DNA of 64,000 bases from Prorocentrum cordatum (GCA_963575745.1 CAUYUJ010016483.1:157501-221500); one strand, 5' to 3'. Positions 1 to 10,962 are shown, counted from the stretch's first letter. The notes: generated by a model not told the origin, from the sequence alone. Program-made: numbers and translations.

Positions 1-1780
1 CGGCGCTGTATAATAGAAGACATATTGTTGGAGGATGCGCAGTCTTGTGCCGAGCAGAAGCGCATGGCATCTCGTGCCCATGACGCTGCGCATTAACGTT
101 TGCAGCTACTTGCAGGAAACAGGCGAGCGGCAAGACGAAACGGCAACAATAACGACGTGAAGGACGCGAGCGCAGCCATCCAGAAGGAGATCCGCGCAGC
201 ATCGAAGGCGCGGAAGAGTGCGCGAGCAATGGGAGTAAAGCGAGAGCGCGCGAGCAAGAATATGAACAACGGTAGTGTTGCTGACGAGCATGGAGTTGTG
301 GCCGAACTGCTGCGCGAAGGAAGTGAAATGCTTATCGGGATGGTCGCAGATGTGTCCGCGGCTGTTCTCGACCCTGGGGTGGCCGTTCCCGATTATTGGA
401 GAGGTTCTTCAATCGGAGTCATGCTCAAGACAGGAGACGGAAGGCTTCCGTAAATTTTGAGGCCCATGTGTATTATACCAATTCTGCATGAGGTGTTCAG
501 CAGGGTGCAATGTGGAAGGATCCAAGACGTATTCTTCGCTGAACAATCGGTTGGCCAAGCGGGGCCCCGGCCAGGGTTTAGCTGCGACGACCATTTGTTC
601 GGGCAGAAAAGTGCAATAAGTTCAACCTGCCGCTATGGGTCGCCGCGCTCGATTTCAAAAAGGCGTTCGATTCTTTATCTCACTCGAGCATGTGGGGGCC
701 GCTTGTTGCTCGCGGAGTCCCGTCAACGCGCGCGCGTTGTCCAGGCTATACTCTGGTCAACGGGCGCGCGTGGCGAGCGACGCGCCGAACCGAGAGTTCG
801 AGATGTCATAAGGGACCAAACAAGGCGACGCTATCAACTCCATCCGTTTTAATTAATTGTGTTCTCGAGGATGTGATGCGGAAGGTCAAAGCGACATGGG
901 CTTCGAAAGGGTATGGCAGGCAGCTCGGCTACACCAAATGCACAATGTTGACTTACCTGAGGTTCGCGGACGACATTATCTTGGTAGGGCGTTCGCTACC
1001 GCAAATCAAATGCATGATATTGGGCGCGCAGCGCGAAAGCGAGAAGGTCGGCTCGCGGCCCCACCCGGACAAGACGCAGATTCAGCGCAACAGCGTTGGT
1101 AACGGGAGCAAAATTCGATCAGTATTGGTTGGGGGCATGAATATTGAAGTGTTGGAACCATCGTCAACAAGTGTATATCTGGGTACAGCTGTATTTCAGA
1201 CGCGTGTCCACGACGCCGATCTCGCGCACAGGATGAAGAAGGCACGGGCGAAGTTTGGATCGTTCAAGCAGGGATTCACGGGCAGGGTGATGCCGACCAC
1301 TCTCAGAATGAAGCTGTTTCGTTGCGTTGCGTTGCGTTGTAGCACCGGCAGCATTGCACGGGGGTGGGGGCTGGGTGATGACAGCTGAGCGGGAGTCCAA
1401 GTTGCGGAGAGTACAAATGAGAATGGTTAGAAGTATCCTCGGAAGGCGGCGCGCTGTTGCGACAGACGGGGAGGTTGAGACATGGGTGAGTTGGGTTCAA
1501 CGCGTTGCTGTGGAAGCACGGCGAAGCATGAACGACGTGGATATACCGGATTGGATAGGCGAGCGGCGCTCCAGACATGCGAAATTGAAGCGAGAAGTTG
1601 AAGCACATGAGTTCCGAACGATGGGCTTGGGAAGCGCGCGAATGGATGCCGGGCGGGCGCGCAGCCCGCGGCCGCCCGCCAGCGCGATGGGCAGACCAAG
1701 ACCCGCTGAGCCCTTAGAGCGCGCAGCCGCGCACGCGCGCGCGGCTCGCACTCAGCGCCCCTTCCCTTCCCTCGTCTTAT
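1..1780 (+). pseudogene. LINE-type reverse transcriptase, decayed, 5' truncated by window edge
   Basis: Remnant of a non-LTR retrotransposon RT, the enzyme that copies element RNA into DNA at a nicked target. Motifs run in the normal order but in different frames: a fingers segment RPMCIIPILHEVFSRV (463-510), motif A ALDFKKAFDSL (about 651-683), motif B GTKQGDAI (about 812-835) just after an in-frame TAA at 809, motif C LRFADDIILVG (about 957-990), a motif D-like HPDKTQIQ, then LGTAV and a thumb/C-terminal tail to about 1740. The frame moves 1 to 3 near 600, 3 to 2 near 700-760, 2 to 3 near 846 and 3 to 1 near 1320-1340. An in-frame TAA also lies at 451. The copy cannot be functional as it stands. 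The FADD catalytic motif is intact. Assignment to dinoflagellate LINE-like elements is family knowledge; the motifs are seen directly. Confidence 0.85.
1316..1340 (+). repeat. CGTTG pentamer expansion that breaks the RT frame
   Basis: The pentamer cgttg is repeated four times immediately after the codons for MKLF of the RT thumb. Reading frame 3 holds the protein before it and frame 1 after it (RCVVAPAALHGGGGW). Two extra pentamers (10 bp, +1) would account for the shift, so replication slippage is the simplest cause. Confidence 0.6.
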
Positions 1781-1797
1781 CGCGGGGTAGCGCTCAG

Positions 1798-1909
1798 TCG
1801 GGCTTGTCCTTCTACAGGAAGAATATTCGAACGTAATCAGAAAATTGCATGGGAGCGATTTCTCTTTTATTTCTTTCTCCCAGATCTGTCCGAAGGGGGG
1901 CGCGCCCGA
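1798..1909. mobile_element. T1 TIR element, copy 1 (112 bp)
   Basis: Starts tcgggcttgtccttctacag and ends with gcgcgcccga, the diverged inverted complement of the family end. It sits right after the RT tail. It carries no ORF, so it depends on an enzyme encoded elsewhere. Confidence 0.55.
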
Positions 1910-2514
1910 CTTGAGAGTAGCGGCGCGTCGACGTCCGTGGGCCCGCGGGGAGCGCCGCGCGGGCAGGGCGCAGCCGCCCCGAGGGTGGCGCGGGCGGGGA
2001 GTGGCCTGGGAGTGCGGCGGCAGTCGGCATCGTCGAACCGATCCCCATCCCCTCTCGTGCGCCCCTCTTTGCTTTCGTGTGTCCTTCCTCCCCCATTTGG
2101 CGGTGTCAATTGTTTTCAGATGATTTATCCTACGTGTCGGTTTGCTTCAAGGCGCGGCCGGCCATCCTGGGTGGGCGCCTGCGTGTCGCGCATTTGCTGG
2201 CATATTCGCGGTTCTGAGTAGTTGATCCTCGTGGGGCTTGGCATTTTCGGAACCTTCCTGCCATGGGAACGACGGACACTGAGTGCATCCCCGTCCAGAT
2301 ACCCGCCACCCCACCAGCCTAGTTGGGGGCGTGCCCCTAGAAGCTCGAAGGGGGCAGCCCGTGCCCCCACTTGGGGGATAAAAATCGGCCTGCGTGGCCC
2401 AGGCCACGCCCATGGGGATGGGCATCGGTAAAACGACGCTCAAGCGGCTCGAGACCTTTTCAAACATCGGGCCCTCTCCCCTCGGGGGCAACGCTCGGGG
2501 GGGTAGGCGCAGGG
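1910..2514. other. Non-coding, partly repetitive
   Basis: No recognisable gene. About 2300-2445 (ccacttgggggataaaaatc and flanks) is a diverged direct copy of 30505-30640; the rest is GC-rich single-copy sequence. Confidence 0.5.
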
Positions 2515-2805
2515 GGGGGGCGCATGGACCCCCGACCGCCCACGGATCGCCGAGAAGGGGCCCCGACAGCCGCAGCCTGCCCAGGAAGGCGCGGATGCAC
2601 CATCGGAGGGCGGCCGCCGATCTGTCGGCGGTGCGTCGCCGATTCCAGGCCGACGTGCCCCCCTCCCATGCCAGTCCCCCCCTATATCGTTGCCTCTCGA
2701 GGCTACAGGGAAGGAGCCTCCTGCTCGTCGTCGTTCGTCGTCCTCCTTCCCCTATCTCTCTGGCCTTCCCTCCCTTATCTCGGGAGTCATCGGTTCTCCT
2801 TCCGT
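2515..2805. repeat. Dispersed repeat R1, copy 1
   Basis: About 290 bp sharing order and sequence with 6180-6465 and, in its first half, 56445-56610. The core is a dyad, gccgatctgtcggcggtgcg, followed by ccgattccaggccgacgtgc and a pyrimidine-rich tail beginning ctcgtcgtcgttcgtcgtcc. Core fragments also occur near 54950, 55262 and 57330. No coding potential. Confidence 0.7.
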
Positions 2806-2859
2806 CTTATCCCTACCCCGACAGTCAGACCGCACAGTCAGTTTGGGCAACCTTCCCAC

Positions 2860-2958
2860 GGGTACCATTGCATCCTTTGCGTTCTCGGTCCATCCTTGGC
2901 CGCTTTCGCTGGTCACGCCCCACTCGAAAACTTCGAAGTGGGCGTCCAAGGCCCTTGC
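2860..2958. repeat. Dispersed repeat R2, copy 1
   Basis: A 100 bp segment from gggcaaccttcccacgggta to aaggcccttgcatcc is repeated in direct orientation at 51430-51550 with scattered substitutions. No ORF of interest. Confidence 0.7.
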
Positions 2959-2989
2959 ATCCCCATCGCGCATCCTTCCTGCACGGGTT

Positions 2990-3295
2990 GGCTGTACCCC
3001 CATATCCCCATTCCCCCTTGTCCCTATCCCTAACCCTATCCCCCTATCCTTATCCCGCTCCTTGATGGTCGACGTCCCCCCCCTTACCCCCATCCCCCCC
3101 CCACCCCTATCGTTGCCCCTTTCCGCGCGGAGTCCGTGTTCGCTCCCTACCCCTATTCCCCCCCATCCCTGTCCCTATCCCCTTCCCCTATCCCGATCCC
3201 CCTCCTTGATGGTCGACGCCCCCCCCCCTACCCCCATCCCCCCCCGCCCCTATCGTCGCCCCCTTCGCCGCGGAGTCCGTGGTCGGCGGCGGGGG
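2990..3295. repeat. C-rich tandem duplication
   Basis: Two diverged units of about 148 bp, each beginning ctccttgatggtcgacg followed by C-runs and a ccgcggagtccgtg-like segment. The embedded CCCTAA/CCCTAT runs are irregular and are not telomere. Confidence 0.6.
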
Positions 3296-3420
3296 GGGGT
3301 CGCCCTCCGCGCGTCGCGGCCAGGGGAGCCCGGGGGCTGCCCTGCTCTCTCCCGGGGCGGCGGCGCGCGGCGCGCCCCGCGGGGGTCGCGCGGCGCGCCC
3401 CGCGCTGCGCGAGGTTCAGA

Positions 3421-3509
3421 TCGGGCGCGTCGCTTTGCAGGAATATCCAAAAATAGTCAAACATTGTCGGGGAAAGTGTTTTATGTTTTGTTTTTTTTGT
3501 TTTGGTTAC

Positions 3510-3567
<58 letters not shown>

Positions 3568-3641
3568 ACAAATATAGAGAAACAGCTATGTTTTTGCGTT
3601 TTCCGCCCAAAATCAATCCGCCTACAGGAGGACGTGCCCGA
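3421..3641. mobile_element. T1 TIR element, copy 2 (221 bp)
   Basis: Left end tcgggcgcgtcgctttgcag, right end cctacaggaggacgtgcccga. The left subterminal part (aaaaatagtcaaacattgtc) is shared with the copies at 54205 and 6898. The interior holds (TA)n at 3511-3535 and (GA)n at 3536-3562, which lengthen this copy. Confidence 0.75.
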
Positions 3642-4094
3642 CCCAACGCGAGGTGATTGGTTCGGCGGCGAACCCAGGGGGGGCAGTTTCGGTTTTTGTT
3701 GTGGGCGACGACCAATGAGGAGGGAACGTGTTGCCAAATAGTTTCCACATATCTAAAGAATGTTTGAAGCATGCCATGTAAAACAAGTGTTTTTAACATT
3801 GATAGATTTTTTCAAACATGGTATACAACATTCAACGGTAGGACTGCTAGGGTGTCCGCTGCCATTGCGTCCACACTGTTTCTGACAAGCGAAGACGACG
3901 ACAAAGACGACTTGCGTCTGGGAGACGAGCGCCGCATCTTCGAGAGCGGGGACGGGGCGGGGCCCATCGCAGCTCCGAGTGGATGGGTCGCTCACTGCCC
4001 GCCCCGCGGGCCGGCGAACTCAAAAGGGCTCGCCGCAGGAGTCCCCAGACTCTGTGGTGTATCCCGGGGTAGTGTGAGGTCGGCAGGGTCGCTT
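3642..4094. other. No feature seen
   Basis: Mixed-composition sequence without a recognisable gene or repeat; short ORFs only. Confidence 0.4.
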
Positions 4095-4112
4095 CTTCAC
4101 CGTTTCCGAAAA

Positions 4113-4315
4113 TCGGGAGCGGAAAAGAGGGGGGTGATGACTAGGGGGGGCTAGGGGGGGTGGATATCATGGCGGGGGCAATGATATTTCCCCAGATTTC
4201 ATGGCGCCTCTTCTTATTTCATTACGTCCCTGGCCCCCCCGCTGGGCCGCGCACATGCCGCCGGTCATGATTTGCACCCCCCCTTCTTGGATCCCCCCCT
4301 CTTGGCCGCTCACGA
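4113..4315. mobile_element. T2 TIR element, copy 1, with 19 bp flanking duplication
   Basis: Starts tcgggagcgg and ends ccgctcacga. The outer 22 bp of the two ends are inverted complements with three mismatches. The 19-mer tcttcaccgtttccgaaaa stands on both sides (4094-4112 and 4316-4334), as a target-site duplication would. The interior (catggcgggggcaatgat, then a C-rich right arm) is shared with copies at 34444, 38245 and 53997. No coding capacity. Confidence 0.85.
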
Positions 4316-4539
4316 TCTTCACCGTTTCCGAAAAGGGCTCTCTTGAGAGTGGAAGTGGCAAGAAGACCACGGCGATCGGTGGCGACAAGAGGGCGGCTCC
4401 GGGATTGGAGCCGGAGCTGGAACCAACATGAAACGTCTATGGGAGCGGCAAGCAAATGGCGTCGGGACTTGCAACGAAGCGGCAAAACGGGGGCCGTAAA
4501 AGAACGGCCTTGTCGTTTCCAGGGCCCACTCAGGTTAGG

Positions 4540-4681
4540 ACGGGCGTGTCCTTCTACATGATGAAAATTCAAGAATGGGTAGCACATAGTCTGGTCACGA
4601 TGTTTTGTTTTTTTTGTTTTGTTGATTCTCTTAGACAGAGTTTGTCTTCCAGAACCCACCTGCAGAAGAGCACATGCCCCA
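4540..4681. mobile_element. T1 TIR element, copy 3 (diverged)
   Basis: Left acgggcgtgtccttctacat, right cacctgcagaagagcacatg and then cccca. The ends match the family at most positions, and the interior has the family's T-rich stretch. More diverged than the other copies. Confidence 0.55.
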
Positions 4682-4924
4682 CCTAAGGGTAGTGAGAAGG
4701 GGCAGGCCTTTTCAGAAGGATTTGAAGTCCCCCTGCCTTCTGAGAAGTGTTCTGTGCCTTCCCCAGAGACACCAGGAACTTCTCAGAGGGCCGGAAGGCT
4801 CCTGAAGAGCCCCGCCGACTTCTGGGAGGGCCTCTTCTTTCTCCTTTTCACTTCCCCCCCTCGCTCGCCTCCGATTGGTGACCACAGTTTGATTTTTTTG
4901 TTGTTTTCCCCCGCCGACACAGAC

Positions 4925-5101
4925 ATGAGTGAACAACTGTTCGCAAGCGTGCAAGAAGCAGCGGCACCGCCGAGCCTGGGCCGCGCCCCGCGCCATATGG
5001 CGGCTCGCCCGCGCCGCTCGGCCTTCCGCCCGCTCGGCTGCAGCCGGGCTGCGGAAAAAAGGAGTGCCAAGTTAGGAAAGCGCGCCAGTGGATGGCCCTG
5101 A
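4925..5101 (+). CDS. Possible first coding exon, unknown protein
   Basis: An ATG follows directly after a plausible splice acceptor (gccgacacag then ac) that itself follows a T-rich tract. It opens 58 codons, beginning MSEQLFASVQEAAAPPSLG and turning Arg/Ala-rich before the stop. Dinoflagellate exons are often this short. I recognise no family. The second half of the ORF may be read-through into an intron. This could equally be chance in GC-rich DNA. Confidence 0.2.
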   Translation: MSEQLFASVQEAAAPPSLGRAPRHMAARPRRSAFRPLGCSRAAEKRSAKLGKRASGWP

Positions 5102-5310
5102 ATACACAAAAGAGGGGGGGGGCTCGCAGAACCCCCCCCCCCTCCGCCCCTTCCAATGGGTGGTGAGATTTTTCGACCCCCCCCCTCTCCCCCTTCAAGG
5201 GGATGGTGCGGTACTCCCGATCGGCACAGAGGCCGTGACCTGCTACAGGCTGCTGTCGCTTCAAGGGGGGGGGGGTCCAAAACCCCCCCTCCCTCCCCCC
5301 CGTGAAGGGG

Positions 5311-5469
5311 GATCGGCTACAGAATTGGATTGCCCCAAAACTGAGTTGCCCGCCGAGTCTGCGGCACATGCGTAGAGAGTGTGCTCCCCAGATCTACGGA
5401 GAGCGTTCCGCTCACGTGTGGCAGACTCGACGGGCACGTCCGTCTTGGAGCAGACCCGTTCTGCAGCCT
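5311..5469. repeat. Foldback (inverted repeat) of about 160 bp
   Basis: The left arm (ggctacagaattggattgcc through gccgagtctgcgg) and the right arm (ccacacgtgagcgg reading back to ggctgcagaacggg on the other strand) pair over about 70 bp with scattered mismatches. A diverged relative of the left arm lies at 37872-37935. The right arm runs directly into the (TCC)n array. Confidence 0.65.
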
Positions 5470-5817
5470 CCTCCTCCTCCTCCTCCCCGCCCCCTCCCCC
5501 TCCCCCTCCCCCATCCGCCTCCCCTCCCCCTCCTCCTCCTCCTCCTCCTCCTCCTCCTCCTCCTCCTCCTCCTCCTCCTCCTCCTCCTCCTCCTCCTCCT
5601 CTCCGCCCCCCCCTCCCCTCCCCTCCCCCCTCCCCCTCCCCCTCCCCCTCCCTCCTCCCTCCTCCTCCTCCTCCTCCTCCTCCCTCCTCCTCCTCCTCCT
5701 CCTCCTCCTCCTCCTCCTCCTCCTCCTCCTCCTCCTCCTCCTCCTCCTCCTCCTCCTCCTCCTCCTCCTCCTCCTCCTCCTCCTCCTCTCCTCCTCCTCC
5801 TCCTCCTCCTCCTCCCC
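5466..5817. repeat. (TCC)n/(CCT)n polypyrimidine array, about 350 bp
   Basis: Long TCC repeats with C-run interruptions. Every frame is open, which gives spurious poly-Ser, poly-Leu and poly-Pro ORFs on one strand and poly-Glu/Gly/Arg on the other. No protein is inferred. Confidence 0.97.
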
Positions 5818-6179
5818 TCGTGCCAGAAGCGCCCGCGTGCACGGGGGAGGTCCGGGGCAGCGACCACGGGAGGGCCCGCGGAACTTCGAGCCCCGCCCGA
5901 ACCCAACGGGTCCTTCCTTGCAGCCTCTTGCCTGTGGGGAGCTGGCGCAGCGGCCTCGGGCCCTCCGGCCTCTGCACAACGGCAGCCGCTGCTGGGCGCC
6001 CCCGGGGGGCCGCCTCGTGGGGCCGGGCGTCGTGGCCTTCCGGTCGGAGCACTTCCTGCCCGACGCCCAGGCGGTCGGCGGCATCGCGCCGGTGCAGTGA
6101 CCGAGCGGCTCGCGGCAAAGAGAGAGGGCCAATCAGTCAGCGGAGGGATCGTGGGCAGCGATCGGGAGGCATAGGCATC
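5818..6179. other. GC-rich segment, no assigned gene
   Basis: A protein-like stretch in one frame (GPGVVAFRSEHFLPDAQAVG, ending at a TGA at 6098) might be an exon beside the array. Neither splice sites nor a family can be named. Confidence 0.25.
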
Positions 6180-6465
6180 AGGGGGGGGATTCGTTTGCCC
6201 CCGGTCGCGCGTGGATCGCCGAGAGGGGCCCGATAGCTCCACCCTGCCCAGGAGCGTGCTGTCGTGGGCCTATCGCCGATCTATTGGCGACGTACCGCCG
6301 ATTCCAGGTCGATGTGCCCCCCCCATGCCAGTCCCCCCTATCGTTGCCCCTCAAGGCTAAAGAGAGGGAGCCTCGTGCTCGTTGTCGTTCGTCGTCCTCC
6401 TTCCCCCATCTCTCGGTCCCTCCCTCCTCATCTCAGGAGTCATCGTTTCTCCTTCCGCCCCTCTT
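6180..6465. repeat. Dispersed repeat R1, copy 2
   Basis: Colinear with 2515-2805: same gatcgccgagaggggcccga start, gccgatctattggcgacg core dyad and gttcgtcgtcctccttccc tail. Direct orientation. Confidence 0.75.
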
Positions 6466-6532
6466 ACTTCTCCTTCCTTCCTTCTCCCTTGTTCTTCCGC
6501 CGTCCTCGTCCTCCTCACTTTTGCCTCTCCCC

Positions 6533-6603
6533 CTTCCTCCTCCTCCTCCTCCTCCTCCTCCTCTCCTCCTCCTCCTCCTCCTCCTCATCATCATCATCAT
6601 AAC
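6533..6603. repeat. (TCC)n followed by (ATC)n
   Basis: Short compound trinucleotide array. Confidence 0.95.
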
Positions 6604-6959
6604 GGGTCCTCCATCTGTATCGTGCGGCTGTCGAACACGGGTCTAATCTGCGCTCGGTGAGAGGGCTGTGCAGCATGTGTGTTGTTGAGATCGTCCTGCA
6701 CTGCAGCGGGTGCGCTTCCGGAGTGCTCTGAGAGCCGACGGCTCTGTCCCTGCGGGGTGCTCGTCGGCGACGGCGTCGACGCGACCGCTTCTGCTCGGCT
6801 CTCCTGCGCCGTGCTCAGCTCGAGAGGCCCCAACTGGCGGGCCGAAGCGTTGTCGATGACGTCGCGCTGCAGGTGGTGGTCCCGTCGTCGGTGGTGTTGG
6901 GCGTGTCCCTACGGGAGGAAGGTTCAAACATGGTCAAACAATAGCCTGGGGATGTTTTT

Positions 6960-7151
<192 letters not shown>

Positions 7152-7908
7152 CATTATTTATTCTAAAGAATAATTATTGTTGGGCCCCCTGGTGCGCGCC
7201 CCCCCTGCGCCGCCTAGGCCGCAGCTACATTTTCATAATTTTCGTGAGGAAGCCTCAGAAAAGAGGGTGTGTACAGGATCCGGTTGTTTTGTTGTAATCC
7301 GCTTTCCCTTGCAAAAAACAATAGAAAATGACATTTCTTGTTCTAATATAATCAAATTTCAAGAATCCCTTGCAAAAAATAAGGTAAAGTGGACATTCGC
7401 GCGCGCAAGACGAAATCCTTCCAAAACCTTAGTGTTCGCAGCGATTTTAACATAAAAACATCAAAAAACCAATGGTTTTTCAACAAAAAAATGTCAAAAT
7501 CTCATCCCGCGCGCTCTTGCGGATTCGTAGGAAACCCAACACTTTTTAAACATTTCTGTCAAACGGGCTTTTGCGAGCAACTTTTTCGAACTTCTGCGAC
7601 AACGGTTGCGCACCTGCCAGGGCCATCATCCCTGTCAAATAATACCATGCGGGACACATTCGTTTTTTCTTCGCGCGCGCACGCCGTCGTCGTCGGCCGC
7701 GGGGCCCTGAATAGTAGCCACGGTCGTCCGCATGCCACGAAGTGAAGTGTCCGAACGTCATAGGGCGGGAAGCTGGGTGTGGGTGGTGGCGAAGAGTCGT
7801 TTGGAAATTTGGTAGAGCTTGAACCGGCCCCCCCACAAAGTGGGGGTATTGCCCGCCTCCTATGAAAACCCTGGCACTGGTGAGAACGGAGTGTCCCCAC
7901 GTGCTAGT
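7152..7908. mobile_element. GTT-bounded element, copy 1
   Basis: The segment 7603-7890 (from gcgcacctgccagggccatc to aaaaccctggcactgg) is closely repeated at 17111-17420. The left border (ttgttgg then a CG-rich stem then gctacattttcat) matches 16994-17055. This copy has an extra AT-rich stretch (about 7225-7590) missing from the other. Both copies are flanked by (GTT)n. No convincing ORF; likely non-autonomous. Confidence 0.6.
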
Positions 7909-7909
7909 A

Positions 7910-7945
<36 letters not shown>

Positions 7946-7987
7946 ATTGTTGTTGTTGTTGTCGTCGTCGTTGTTGTTGTTGTTGTT
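7909..7987. repeat. (GTT)n array
   Basis: Right border of the insert in T1 copy 4. Confidence 0.97.
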
Positions 7988-8064
7988 GACTATTCCTGAG
8001 CATGTTGTTTTGGAGTATGTTTGGCTATGTTTTATTGTTTGTCCAATTTCGCCTGTAGGAGGAC

Positions 8065-8570
8065 ATGCCCGAGCTACCTGGCGGTGTCAATTCCTTGCTG
8101 GACAGTTTTCAGCAGCTCGTGCTGCCCGTCTCCAGCAAATCGAGGTACTTCCGCAGCGGTTCGGCGCTGGACCAGCAGCTCCAGCAGGCTTGGGATCTTC
8201 CCCCAACTTGTCGGGCCGTGTCCACGCGTAACCTATGGACTGACGCCAACATGGGCGTTGTCAGCAGAGTCGGGATCACCACGGCCCGATGGAGCGGGGC
8301 CCACGTGAGGTCCAAGAGGATCCATGAGCTGAGGTCCGCTGAGGCCACCGCGGTGTGGGTCCAGAGAGCGGACCTGACGGCGTCGGCCTTGTGGGGCTCC
8401 AGCATCACGAGGATCCCCACCACTCGTCTGCATGCCCTCCGACTAGGAATCCTCGGCAGCCTCGGCAAGGCCCCCAGAGTCGTCACGGTGGTCTTGGGGC
8501 CTCACAGCTACAGGATCGACCCTTCGGTGCTGAGCATCAGGCAGGTGGTGTTCAGCGGGCGGCGGCGGCG
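8065..8570 (+). pseudogene. Retrotransposon RT C-terminal fragment
   Basis: An open frame of about 165 codons contains, in order, a NLWTDANMG block, a basic R/K-rich helix region and the segment SALWGSSITRIPTTRLHALR followed by LGILGSLGKAPRV and a LGPHSYRIDPSV block. This pattern (NLGTD-like, then P/A..WG..........LR, then a dP motif) resembles the region after the thumb domain in dinoflagellate LINE RTs. That is recollection of the family, not a search. The catalytic RT motifs are absent, so this is a 3' fragment. It begins inside the right end of T1 copy 4 and becomes low-complexity GC sequence after about 8570. Confidence 0.5.
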
Positions 8571-8761
8571 GCCTGGGAGTCCTTCCCGGCGCACCGGCTG
8601 GTCTGGCTCGCGCGCCGCCGGGCCCGCCCACGGGCCCCCGACGCGCGCCGCGGCGCGCTGGCAGCTGCCCGCTGCCGCGCGCGCGCGTCGACGTGCCTCA
8701 AAGAAGGCGGCCGAAGCCCCAGGACCGCCACCGCCTCGTCGCTCGTGGACCACGCTCCTCG

Positions 8762-8935
8762 TGTCACCACCCACCAAACCACCCCAACCCAACCCGAAGG
8801 CTCAGATTTTCCCTCGATTTCCAGTGGGGAGGGGGGTCGGGAAACATCGAAACAAGCATGTGGAACCCCTACCCCCCCCAACACGAAATTCGGGTCTTCG
8901 GGTTGGGTTGGGGTGGTCTGGTAGGTAGTCATCGT
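8762..8935. mobile_element. Foldback/TIR element with 45 bp arms
   Basis: The left arm holds ccaccccaacccaacccgaa and the right arm holds its perfect complement ttcgggttgggttggggtgg. Pairing extends outward to about 45 bp per arm with a few mismatches, around a centre of about 80 bp. Only this copy is in the window. No coding capacity. Confidence 0.7.
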
Positions 8936-10936
8936 GGGCCTCGGCACCCACGGAGGAAGTGGCGCCATCCGAAGGCGGGCGGGCCACTCGCCGCAGCGCC
9001 CACAGGTCGAGCTGGGTCGAGCGCTCGACCTCCCACGCCCCTCCTCGTCAGGCATCCAGACGAGAGTCGGCGGCCCAGCGGGCGGTCGGTCGTGGTCCAA
9101 CCTCCCGGCAGGCCTCCGATGGTGCTACCGCCGAGCGGGTCTTGAGCACGTCAAGGGCAGCATGTCAGCGAGGCCAGGCGTGGCTTTTCGATGCCATCCG
9201 TTTTTCCAGTCCATGTTCAAGGCTTGCAGAGGCTTGGAGTGGTTGAGCGGCACAAGGCCGCAGTACGCTCTGCTCAGCATCGAGTGCCGCCGCCGTTTGT
9301 CACTCACAGACGTCGGCTCACGTCTAAGGCTCGATCGGCACCCATTGGCTACCCGCGACGAGGCGCCTCTCGGCACCCCTCATTCCAGAGTCTGCCGCAC
9401 GGCCACAAATGTCCGACGGTGATGTCACCGCGTGAGTTACCTCTGGGTGATCGCATGCCGCAGACGTCGCGTCGTCGCCACCTCTCTCCAGATATCCAGC
9501 CCCAGCCACTTATTCGTGATGCTGACTGCGACAAGTCCAACATGGCTCGCGGTTCGCGCTGGAGACTGGCTACATATCCCCCGTCGACCCCGCGCCCATC
9601 TTGGCCAAGGACAAGACAATAGCAAGAGCGAGCCCAAGCAAGAGGACAATTCGAGGGGATTGCGGAGTTCCTTTGCCAGTCGGACATCGCCGATCTTTCC
9701 AGCAGAAAGAGTTCCGCAGGGTTGGGGAAAAGGTCGCTCGTTGGCGCGCCAGCGCGGCCCTGCCGTGCGGATGACGCCGGCGAGGAGTCACAGCAGCGCT
9801 CGCCCACGGGGAACGCCTTGCTCGGAACGCCCAGCGACAAGATCGGAGAGGCTCTCGCTGATCGTGAGCGCGGAGAGCTTCGGGGCCATAGTGCCAAAAA
9901 GTGTGCGCACCCCGCGAGGTCTATCTCCATCCATTACCTTCTCTCCCACTCGCCAGGTCAAGGCGCGTCACTTCCACCTCTCCAGGCACGTGACCCCCGG
10001 GCCGTTACTTCGTTTATGTTCTAGGACACGTGTTCAGACCCCACGTCTGTGTCCCGAGGTCACCACCATGATGCACACTGCGACACGAGGAAGCCCGCGC
10101 CATCATCACTCACTCGCGTGAGCTCCTCTAGTGCCGCTCTTAAGAGCACGAGCAAGCCCACTCAGTATTACAGCGGATGAGCCCGCGCTCCCCCCGCGAG
10201 TCGCGAGCTCGTCAGGTCAGGCAGCGACGGTGCCGCCTTGCCGAGTTTAGAATGTGATTGCGGTTGGACAGCTCTGGTTCCCTTTTCCTGGGGTCTCTCT
10301 TCTCCGCCAGGGCTGCGGCTTCCAGCCCCCGCAATAATAGTTCTTCCTCCTCCTCCTCCTCACCCCACATGGCCGTCGTGTCACCTCGCTCCGAATGGCG
10401 CTCGGATTTTTGGGGGGGCGCGGCGGCGTGCCGTCGAGCGCCTCTGTGGCTTCGGTCGCGCGCGAGCTGCCCGCCGGTTGGGCGCGGCGGAGCTGCCCGC
10501 AGCCTTGGCTTTCGAAGCTTTCCTCGGCTCCTCGGTCTCCCGTCCTCCCCGCCCGCCCTGTTCCTTGCCGTCTCTTCCTCCCTTTCCTCTATATCCTGCC
10601 CTCCCCCTTCCTCCCCCCTGCTCCATCCATTTACGTGCCCCTTTTCTCCAGTCCCGGGTTCTCCCTCCTCCTTGCGTTTTTCCCTCCTTTGTTTCCTCCT
10701 CCTCCTCCTCTTCCTCCTCCTTCTCCTCTGTCCTCGTTCATGAGTCCTCGTCATTCCTCGCGCCGCGTCCTTCCAGGCCCCCCCGCCCAAGCAACTCGTC
10801 GCAGAAGGGAAGGTCCAGTTGTCAGACTTGGGGGAGGGTCCCAGCGGGGTGGCCCAGCTTGCGGGGCAGCGGGGCATTGCGTCTCCTTTGGTATGTGGCG
10901 TGTGTTTCGCATCGCCCTCCTTGCCTCTGCTGATGT
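8936..10936. other. 2 kb without a recognised gene
   Basis: Overlapping ORFs up to about 230 codons occur on both strands (for example 9432-10121 plus and 9349-9930 minus). None has a motif I recognise, and opposite-strand ORFs mirror each other as GC-rich DNA tends to do. Short TCC runs lie near 10340 and 10690-10735. Confidence 0.4.
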
Positions 10937-10941
10937 TCCCT

Positions 10942-10962
10942 CCGTAGCCTGGCTGGTCCAAG
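10942..10962 (+). other. Degenerate spliced-leader-like sequence
   Basis: Begins CCGTAGCC exactly as the dinoflagellate spliced leader and ends CCAAG; 15 of 21 positions match the leader without gaps. It lies 45 bp upstream of the first in-frame ATG of the 280-codon ORF. SL relicts upstream of genes are known in dinoflagellates and mark mRNAs that were reverse-transcribed and reinserted. Alone, this match could be chance. Confidence 0.4.

Noticed and set aside
3000-3060. CCCTAA/CCCTAT runs as telomere or interstitial telomere
   Set aside because: Too irregular and short, within a C-rich duplication.
5302-6242. Long ORFs of poly-Ser/Pro/Leu and poly-Gly/Glu/Arg on both strands
   Set aside because: They are translations of (TCC)n in all frames; the same holds at 28429-29615, 36363-37810 and 14371-14921.
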